This document shows positions 49,006 to 56,383 of a stretch of DNA of 56,383 nucleotides, piece after piece. Origin of the DNA: Lingula anatina (taxonomy: Eukaryota; Brachiopoda; Lingulata; Lingulida; Lingulidae); the NCBI RefSeq assembly GCF_001039355.2, contig NW_019776097.1:1-56383 (forward strand), given 5' to 3'. Within the stretch, counting starts at the first letter, position 1; every line of letters begins with the position of its first letter. The notes beneath the pieces are model-generated. The model saw only the letters and a list, made by a program, of their open reading frames with translations, ran no database searches and was not told where the DNA came from. Position numbers and translations under genes: made by a program.

Positions 49006-50910
49006 ATGTATGGGGGTGGTGTTAGTTGGCAGTGTCCTGTTAGTTGCTGATCATGATATCAGCTAATATGCATTTGAACATGTAAGTACAATGTAAATAC
49101 CAAGTACAATCTCATTATTCCAAAGCAAGTGCTTTGCCAATAGGATAATTGAATTTCATTTGCCTATACCTTTGCTTGTATTTTCATATGCTTCACAATG
49201 TTCATCCTATTGTTTGAAGCGCCAGTTGTGGGATAAGTCAGCTACAACTTTTCGTCGTCCACTGTATGTGACATTCAAGAGCAAATTATATCTCTGCTCA
49301 ATTTAATTATGCTCTTGTATGTTGCATACAGTGGAGGACTCATGTTGTAACTAGTACAAACTTTCATCAAAAATATATATCAGCATATTCCTTTTGTAAC
49401 ATTATTACTGTAAATGATGATGCAAATGACACACAGTCACATGCAGGCATGCACACACTCTGTTAAAAATGTGAAAATGAAGATCACAGACAGCCTGTCA
49501 GATCGACAGGTATTACCAAGACCACTTAACAAATCTTTTGTGTACCTTGATTAAGGAATTAAGGAGATATATCACTGAAACATGAAAATAAAATTTTGTT
49601 GGTAATTTAAAACCATAGTTACCTGACCAAGGCTGATAGCTTTGTGCTGGGTGGCTAGCTTGCCAAATTCAACCCTGAAAATAAAAAAATATAACTGTTT
49701 AGAAAAAATGAAAGCAGGTTTGAATTATGAACACATGTAAAAATATATAAATACTGAATGAAGAAAGTTAGTTTATTAAAATGTAGAAAGGTGAATATGA
49801 ATTCATTACAACTGATAAGTTAATGATGGTACTCCATGGAGTTGGACAATGAACTCACAATAACTAAAATCTGAAACTAACACTACTAAGAAAGAATTTG
49901 CTTTTTACACTTTACTCATATGCCACATCACTAAGGTGTATTCAGACAAGACTACTTTGGACTGACAACCAATCCAGATCCAGTCACAAGAGGACAACAT
50001 AACAGAGTGACCACTACAAGCTAGTTTATTAATACAGGTGAGAACAATTATTAAATGGCTATATATCCTGTCCCTCAGAACAGTTTTTCTTACTACATGT
50101 GTTGTCTACATGGCCTAGCTTACCAAACACTATCTGCAGAATGTATGGTCCTGTGTGCACTGACCAATTTACTGGACATCCTGGACTGCAAAGAGAAGAA
50201 TAAATAATAATGAGCCAACCACACAAACATTAAGTTAGGCAGTGTGTGATATGATACTTGAAGTGTATTACATGCTTCAACTAAGTGCCTACGATGTATA
50301 CTTTTTCATTGAGGCAGAGCACCTGTTCATGTCCTCACTGTGACCTAAAAAAAGAAATATCAAAGAACTATGAAACCTATGCACAGGCAAAAAGAAAATT
50401 GTGTGACCTTGTTGATCAAGAAATGTGCAGGCATGCTAATGTGTACAACATGTGTGTCTACGAATATTTGAGAACACATATCACCACTGCTGATATGTGT
50501 CACCGATACAAATTAATGAACATGTCGGATAATCTTTATTGTGTTTTGTGAGTGTACGTGTAATTTGCTTACTCACAAGCTCAGTTGATGTTATATGTAC
50601 AATGAGAGCACGATGCCAATTTTAACCAGCAGTCCACATTTCACAAGTAATTTACTTTGGCTGAAGAAAATGAGGCAAAAATGAAATCACTCAAGCCCAA
50701 TTGAAAATTAAAATATATGGTGATGTCAAATTACAATCATTGTTAATATAGTGCATAATGATCAACTAGTTGTTAACATAAGCATTAACTTACTATTGTT
50801 TTGTTTACTGAGTGATGATGGGGTGTTTGTTTCTGAGAACACCTCTGGCACAAACTGCTCCTAAACACCAAACTCTGCCTTTCAACACTGAATCTCAGTG
50901 GATTCAACAT
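35975..50910 (-). CDS. KYAT3: kynurenine aminotransferase 3-like, gene 2 (mitochondrial form, 3' end incomplete)
   Basis: Paralogue of gene 1 with the same exon lengths and phases. Coding exons (- strand) are 50910-50809, 50185-50124, 49674-49623, 48690-48592, 47494-47345, 39288-39199, 38774-38655, 38126-38006, 37677-37511, 37231-37045, 36456-36380 and 36061-35975. They give 438 residues up to FCFIK. Residues 1-36 form an Arg/Ser/Leu-rich, acid-poor leader ([16 protein letters not shown]...) that reads in frame into [13 protein letters not shown], like the mitochondrial presequence of KYAT3. Met37 matches the gene 1 start. Active-site landmarks are kept: GQGFPDF, FFDCYEP, NPTGK, SDEVYEW and [11 protein letters not shown] (K283). 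[11 protein letters not shown] has Ala where gene 1 has Gly. The last exon of about 20 codons was not found. Reading through the GTCAGT donor would add 17 residues and stop at 35921. The intron between 39289 and 47344 is 8 kb, against 0.7 kb in gene 1. Confidence 0.88.
37914..37988. repeat. (TA)n(GA)n microsatellite
   Basis: A TA run passes into a GA run 17 bases from the donor side of the gene 2 exon 38006-38126. Gene 1 has no counterpart. Confidence 0.95.
38230..38395. mobile_element. MITE with CAGGGGCGGAT ends in gene 2 intron
   Basis: It starts CAGGGGCGGATCCAG and ends GGCCTAAACC, a C-run, then CCTG, an imperfect terminal inverted repeat. The flanks AAAGT and AAAAT could be a degraded 5-bp target duplication. 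Homologous in reverse to the nested element at 18359-18506. Absent from the matching gene 1 intron. Confidence 0.75.
42190..42293. repeat. tandem duplication of about 51 bp
   Basis: Units 42190-42240 and 42242-42293 share GGGGAGGGGTTGTTG, AATAAGA and CAGT-AATAATTT, with several differences. Confidence 0.75.
44360..44485. mobile_element. partial copy of the Harbinger-like foldback MITE
   Basis: The reverse complement matches the core of 18546-18665: GCAATCAACTT, GCTTAGATGTCTG, CTACTGATAA, CAGCTTCAGAAG and the inverted partner. The terminal GGGACC ends were not found. Confidence 0.6.
46114..46148. repeat. (GT)n microsatellite
   Basis: GT dinucleotide run. Confidence 0.95.
46752..46993. mobile_element. 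TIR-bearing MITE, copy 1
   Basis: The left arm GGGCCTATTCCCAATAAAAC, then ATAGATTGATCCAACTCC, is mirrored on the right by GGAGTTTGATCAAT and GATGGGAATAGGTCC, with part of the right arm deleted. Same family as 53327-53515. Confidence 0.65.
47560..47828 (-). repeat. reiterated exon-border copies in gene 2 intron
   Basis: Two - strand copies (about 47560-47605 and 47780-47828) repeat the acceptor and first codons of the exon 47494-47345. The one at 47780 reads TTGTTTCAG, then a coding-like [11 protein letters not shown]. The other is more decayed. Gene 1 has a similar copy at 32330-32384. Confidence 0.6.
48838..49002. repeat. opposed (AC)n and (GT)n runs
   Basis: (AC)n at 48838-48869 and (GT)n at 48966-49002 lie 96 bases apart and are complementary. 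Short flanking sequences (AAAATGGTAC and GTACCTTTT) extend the inverted repeat. Confidence 0.85.
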
Positions 50911-50913
50911 GCC
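50809..50913 (-). other. presequence exon of gene 2
   Basis: Bounded by a CTCAG acceptor and a GTAAAC donor. The ATG is at 50910-50908. It encodes 34 residues with five Arg, one Lys and one acidic residue, plus a His-rich end, as in mitochondrial import signals. The acceptor at its 5' border implies at least one more upstream exon. Confidence 0.75.
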
Positions 50914-51943
50914 CTGAGAAGATATATATACTGTATATCAAACGATGCATAGATAGATGGATGGACAGACAACCAGGCAAACAGACAGACACAGCGAGAT
51001 TAATAATGATGAGACAAATATACCTGATACATAAATGCATACTTTTTGGTTAAGTAATCATTACAAACACATTGAAAAATATGCATATCTGTACCTCATT
51101 TCAAATCGGAATATCACATTTTCTGTATGTTTAGATTTTATTGAGAACAAAGCTACAAATAAAAACAACATGCTCTTATGAATATTTCACAATGTATCTA
51201 AGATGTTCAGCTAGCACTTGCTATATATACCACATTACAACAGGGGGGTAGGGAGTAAGCTTTGCACAGTGATAAAGAAATGTGCGACAGCTTTTATAAT
51301 TCACAGACTATGGTGGCATGACATGAACAGCTAACTTCAAAGTAGGTCTGCTTAATTATGTTGACATACATACGTGTAACATACCAGCACTAGTAATCTT
51401 TTAACCATTAATGAATAATTATGATGTACATTATTGTCATTAACCTACATCAAGGAGTTATAACTCCTTGCCTACATGTACCGGTACTAGTATTAGCTAG
51501 GCTTACTTCCAATTTTGATTTCCTTTAAAAATAAAACTGTCTGACCAAACAATGGGTTTTATATGATTTCATGGCAAGTTCTTTATCGATATCAATTTTT
51601 CATAAGTAGCCTCAAAGAGTTTTCATCTTGGATGAATTTTTAGCAAATAATTTTATAGCATACCAGGTACAAGCAATTTGTTTTGAAGGAATAAATGAAC
51701 ATTTTTCAATCCTTAAGCTATGTAATTAAAAGCTACATAAATACATTCTGAAGATGTCTACTGTTAACAACAGAATTCGTATTGCACAGATCCTAAAAGA
51801 TATTTGAGAAGGCTTTTTATGGGACAAACATCCGTGTAGTGCTCTCGCAGATACTGTGACGGTATATTACATGCATGTACATGTACATGTACTAGATTAG
51901 CGGCCCAATGCAGCATCCTAAACCTAAAGCGGCGCTCAGTTAC
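50914..51943. other. gene 2 5' intron candidate
   Basis: No coding segment recognised. If the candidate first exon at 51944 is real, this is the first intron. Confidence 0.4.
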
Positions 51944-52170
51944 CTGTTGCAGCAGCCATGTTGCAAATGAAAATAGGGCATTCGACAAGATAACCTGGCT
52001 ATTACGGTACCTGATCGCTTATTATCGTGTTAAGACCATAGGTCAGAGTTAAGAGGGTCGGCAAGTACTCGTAGGCTCGAGTCCTATGTCCACTGTCTCA
52101 GTTTCAAACCGGAAATGGCAATGTTTTGATCACGTGACCTTTAGTTCCGTAAACAATAACACGTGCTCTC
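51944..52170 (-). promoter_or_regulatory. candidate first exon and promoter of gene 2
   Basis: On the - strand, ATGGCTGCTGCAACAG is followed by GTAACT, a donor at 51943. Spliced to 50913 it gives a 15-codon upstream ORF that ends before the presequence ATG is used in its own frame. Upstream lie ACCGGAAAT (ETS-type, about 52109) and two CACGTG E-boxes (52131 and 52160). Motifs of this kind are common at promoters of mitochondrial and metabolic genes. The transcription start is not determined. Confidence 0.35.
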
Positions 52171-53326
52171 AGTGGCTGCCTTCTTATTAACAAGACCTAC
52201 GAATTAAAACACTTCTATTTTCTTTTTCATACGGACAGATTTTATCAAAAAGCTTTGTATTAGATTCAATTCAAACATTAATGATGTATATCAAGCGAAA
52301 AGACATGTCAAAATAGGTTAACACGACCACCATTTACAGGTAGTTAGAGAACTATCGTTCCATTATTTCCTTTCGTGCCATTTTCGTTTCTTTGCGAACT
52401 AGAGGGGCGGACAAGTAAATGTGGCCTACAACCAAAAATTTGGAGAAAATGAAGTTTTAAGGCCTTTTTCGGCTGACCGAGTGATTAATTTGGGTTGTTT
52501 TTGGCATGTGGATTTTCTATGAGATGAGCAAGAAACTGGTATCAGTAATTTGTGTGAACTGGAGAGAATTTACGCAGCTGTTCTCTTGCATTTATGTATC
52601 TTTACTTACTTTCATGTCATCTTCGTTTGACTCATGACACGCTTCTGATGTACATGTAACTGACAGGTCGTGATCACACATTATACATGTACATGTGTAT
52701 ACCTGTATACCTTCTGATATGTTGCAACTATTTGACTAACATTTATTCACTATAGCTAAGTATATAACACAAGCTGTAGGATATAAAAGAATCAAAGGGG
52801 ATGAAATCCTTTTAAACTGAGAGCCAGCGTTACCCGTTTGTGTTACAGGTGTTCTCATCTTGCTGTGTACATTTTTGTCTTACAATCCATGTATTGACAT
52901 AAAACGAACTGGTGTAGTGAAACCCCTTGTCATGATAGCAGTAGTAATTTGTGTAAAAAGAACCGCGTTATGATTTTTTATTAACAAGAGTTAGAATAGG
53001 GGACTACCTATAGTACATATCATATGCAGTGATAACCTGTGCAACGGATAAAATTTTGTTCTTCAGCGCGTACAACAATTCTTGTATGAAAGCAATAGCG
53101 GTATTGATCGAGGAATGAAATGACCATTACACATTCTGAAAGGAACGTTAAGGGCTGTAAAAGGTCAGTAACTGCCATGGCAGAGACTTTCAGTGCTCTG
53201 GATTATTATTGACCAGGGCTTTAATAACGCATCTATTCATGTGTCCCTCCCATCTCCATCTACTAGACATAGTATTGCGTGCGTGCCGGGTACTGGAGTT
53301 ATTGATCTACTGTGCGGCTGGGAATG

Positions 53327-53515
53327 ACCAAGGGTTCACTCCCACTGAAACTATCAGTCTACGTACATCGATCCAGCTCCGTGGGGACTCTTGTTGAATG
53401 CAATCGGTTTAACAGATTAACACGCGCCCTCTTGTTTTCAACGTACAGTGTATTCCCTGCGGAGTTGGATCGATCTATGTAGACGGATAGTTTCAATGGG
53501 AATGAACCCTATGGT
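53327..53515. mobile_element. TIR-bearing MITE, copy 2
   Basis: The left end ACCAAGGGTTCACTCCCACT and the right end, read as its complement (ACCATAGGGTTCATTCCCAT), form terminal inverted repeats of about 50 bases. These include AAACTATC, a TCTAC block and GATCGATCCA-like core. The family is shared with 46752-46993. Non-coding. Confidence 0.75.
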
Positions 53516-56082
53516 GTTCATTACGCTTTTGACTCTCTCAGAACAAGAAAAACTAGGAAGGAATGTAGGAAGAAATCGAGTGTCATTCTTCTAAATTATT
53601 TATAAAGTTACCACTCCGACTAGTTTAAATTTGAATGAGGATAGCAAAATGAGAGATAAGTAAGGGCAAATGAAGGGATTTCGGAACGCTGCCTTCCTTC
53701 CCCCGGTAACCATTGGACAGTACGCATGAAACTCCCATAAGTCCATGGATCCGAGCTACCAGCTCATAGAATTAAGAAGGGTTTGACTTTCTATATGAAC
53801 AAAATAATCGGTAGAATAAGTATTTTTTCGGGTTTAGATATATTTAACTGACAAAATTAATAAACTCTTATCCTCAGTACACAAAGACTGTAAAGATTGA
53901 AATATTTATAACTTGAAAGAAACATGTGTGTGTACCTCTTCGCCAAAAACACTTTCAGTATCTATTAAAATAGATGTAGACCGGCATAGAAGACAAAATA
54001 AAGAATCTATCTTAAAGATATTCTGTAGAATAAAAAGATGATACAATCTACCTGTAGGACTGGCAGGAATAGAATGGTAGATTGTAGTCCCCTTTTCAAA
54101 AGTCATTATTTTTCAGTACCAGAATGTTGGGACATTAACAACACTGAAAGCATTGCTTTCGCTTTGAATTATCAAAAATATAACGTCAAGAGAAAAATAG
54201 CTGTCAAACAAAATAAACGCACGCATTTATGTGTTGACCAGTACAGTTGTACTTGTATAACATGATGACTATAATGCGGTCAAGTTTAACCGTCGGTTCT
54301 TACCCAGTTGAAGATAAAATCAGACCATGACGTAACTTCTCCACTGGCTCGTGTAAGTACACTTTGTGCGTTAGCTTGCACGTGTATTTGCATGAGATTT
54401 TTTTTAGTTTTGTGTGCACAGCGTGCGTGTGCATGTGTGTGAATATGTGTGTGGGTGAGTGATTGCAAACCTAGGTTTAAAATAAGATTGCAATGTTATC
54501 TATTTGATACATGTAGGCTTATTCATTATATTTTGAATTTGAAATACTAAAGCGTTCTGATTTCCTTGTTTCCACATGTACGTCAGCTATAGACACGGTG
54601 GTAGAAAAAATTAAGGAAGGGGTAGGTTAATATCCGATTAATAATTACAGAATGACGTCTTCCATACAAGTTCCCATACATGCATCCTGGTTTTCCTTTC
54701 GGTGAAGAAATGCGCAGACATTAGAGTCAGATATTCTTCCTGTATCTCTGTAAATGCCTAAAACCGAGGTTTGAAAAGCCTTTTCACCTAGAATTGCAAT
54801 TAGTAACAAGTTGGTTTGGCAATGTACACAATAAACTGCTGATTGTCGTTTTGTTCTTTTGGTTTGTACAGCTTCATATTTGCACTGGAAAAAATGTTCC
54901 GAAATATTAACATCTTATTAGAAAAACAGGACGGAATGTGCATGTATTTTTCTATCTTGACTGCTGTAGTGCCTCCTATTGTTCTGTTATAAAGCCACTC
55001 GAAGTTTTTAATTTCTGTGAAAAGGGGCTGCAGGGACAGTATTAATAGCCAGAGAACTGCAACTCTTGTATATTTACTATTATCGCTCAGCATCAAACAC
55101 GGTGAATGTAATTGGAAATATCGTCATACGTGCAGTTGTGTTTGGTCTCGGAGCTTATTCGGGAGCATTAAAAATGCACCGGGATATAAATTTGTATTTA
55201 TTTTAGAAGGAAAATTAAAAAAAAACATCGTCAATTCAACAAAATATGCCCGAGTACCTCTACAGGATATTATTTATGGTACATGGATGCTTTAAATCCA
55301 AATTTTCAAAAAAATAAAATTAATTATCTGAATATGCCATTGTAAAAAGAGCGTTAAAAAGCGTTTAAAGGCTAGTACTAGTACTTAGATGAGGATTTGT
55401 CCGACTACCGCAGTCTCTCTCTAATATGTAAAGTTGATTATTACATTTCAATCAGGAAAGGGCACCTAGAACTCCTTGAGATAAAGTCACATAAAAATAA
55501 GTTATCCTTAAGCACGAAGAATCTTGACCGGATCTACAACTCCGTTTATAAATAAAAAGTCATAGCGTTGGAGCCTCTCTAGCATTGGCCCTCCGAGAAA
55601 TGTGAGGTAGTCGAAGTTTCATCCAATAAAGACTAATAAAATGACCACATTACGTAAGTGTGGGGCATTATACTGAAGGTAGAGGTAAAGGTAGGCAATG
55701 TCAGTACATGTGGAAACAGAGAAAAATAACGGCACAGAAGCAGGCCCATCTATGAATTATTTAGAGAAACTATAAAGGTGAAACCCCGAAACACTTCATC
55801 CCAGCATCGTGTTTTTGGACTAGGGACATATATTGCATCACCGTTGCATTGAGCGTTACATCGATGTAACAGAATTTAGCGAGACAAAAAGTACACTCCG
55901 TCACGGACAACACCTTGACATGGACCAGATAAACGTTATAATTGACCTGCATATATCTTTTAATTAAATGCCATGATCTACACATGCAGTCCGTCAGGCC
56001 TACATGTGTATAAGACCGCCAAGTCAATGCCATAACATCAGTAAAATATTTTACGAAGCGGCTTAATAATTCCACTGCATGA

Positions 56083-56136
56083 GTGGTATATGTGTATTCT
56101 GTGGTATATGTGTATTCTGTGGTATATGTGTATTCT
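56083..56136. repeat. 18-bp tandem repeat, three copies
   Basis: Three exact units of GTGGTATATGTGTATTCT. Confidence 0.95.
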
Positions 56137-56383
56137 TTGTAATTTTAGACACATTACTAGTACCAGTATGAAACATGGCTTTGATGTAGCCGATGATTGG
56201 AATTTACAACATGCATGCACTTGTGCCTGTATGCTGATATTGAGTTTGACCTATATATTATATTTCGAAATGTTTTTATCATGATTCATCGTACGGGAAA
56301 TATTTTGAAAACAGCAAAATTCGCAGCAAGTACGGAATTTTTTTACATGCACACTGCCAAGCCGGCCAAGCTGCTGAAGTGTC

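Larger units (their letters stand above)
52171..56383. other. upstream region without recognised genes
   Basis: No family-like ORF on either strand. It contains a MITE (53327-53515), a 10-bp stem (ACAATCTACC near 54045 and GGTAGATTGT near 54077) and an 18-bp tandem repeat near the right end. Confidence 0.5.

Overview
The window looks like nuclear DNA from an invertebrate animal. It is AT-rich, with long introns bearing canonical GT/AG splice sites, (TA)n, (CA)n and (GA)n microsatellites, and the remains of many animal-type DNA transposons. It also carries a rhodopsin-class GPCR and a vertebrate-like kynurenine aminotransferase gene pair. A lophotrochozoan such as a mollusc would fit, but the sequence alone does not settle the phylum. 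Isolated N bases (616, 1814, 23093, 24216, 26863) and one N gap (35102-35153) show a draft assembly.

Layout. 1-12.8 kb is a graveyard of mobile-element-derived coding fragments, almost all on the + strand. It holds two copies of a BEN-domain fragment, a TTF/BED-like zinc finger exon, a Ty3/Gypsy gag remnant, two different DUF4218/CACTA-like transposase remnants, a MULE-like transposase remnant that leads in phase into a hAT dimerisation region, a tRNA-like sequence and a truncated THAP zinc finger. 13-18.3 kb has low coding content, with a few phase-compatible exon-like ORFs of unknown identity and several diverged tandem duplications. 18.3-18.7 kb is a PIF/Harbinger-like MITE with a second MITE inserted inside it. 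18.7-25.1 kb is mostly non-coding. It includes a promoter-like segment and, at 23.1-23.7 kb, a single decayed exon of the aminotransferase family.

The well-supported genes are in 25-51 kb. A two-exon neuropeptide-receptor-like GPCR (+ strand, 25213-26640) is convergent with a complete aminotransferase gene (KYAT3-like gene 1, - strand, 33885-27196, 12 coding exons, 422 residues). A second, paralogous KYAT3-like gene (gene 2, - strand, 50910-35975) follows in tandem with the same exon lengths and phases. All splice sites were derived from the sequence, and the gene 1 exons sum to an exact open reading frame. Gene 2 keeps an N-terminal mitochondrial-type presequence exon. The same exon in gene 1 has lost its ATG and its frame, so gene 1 should be cytosolic. 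Gene 2 in turn lacks a recognisable last exon, and a gap plus dispersed repeats lie where that exon should be. About 7.6 kb of extra DNA sits in one gene 2 intron.

Functionally the cluster points to transamination of kynurenine, glutamine and cysteine conjugates, with the two paralogues divided between cytosol and mitochondrion. The relic exon at 23 kb shows the array once had at least one more copy. 51-56 kb is upstream of gene 2. It holds a candidate first exon and promoter motifs, a TIR-bearing MITE, and otherwise nothing I can recognise.
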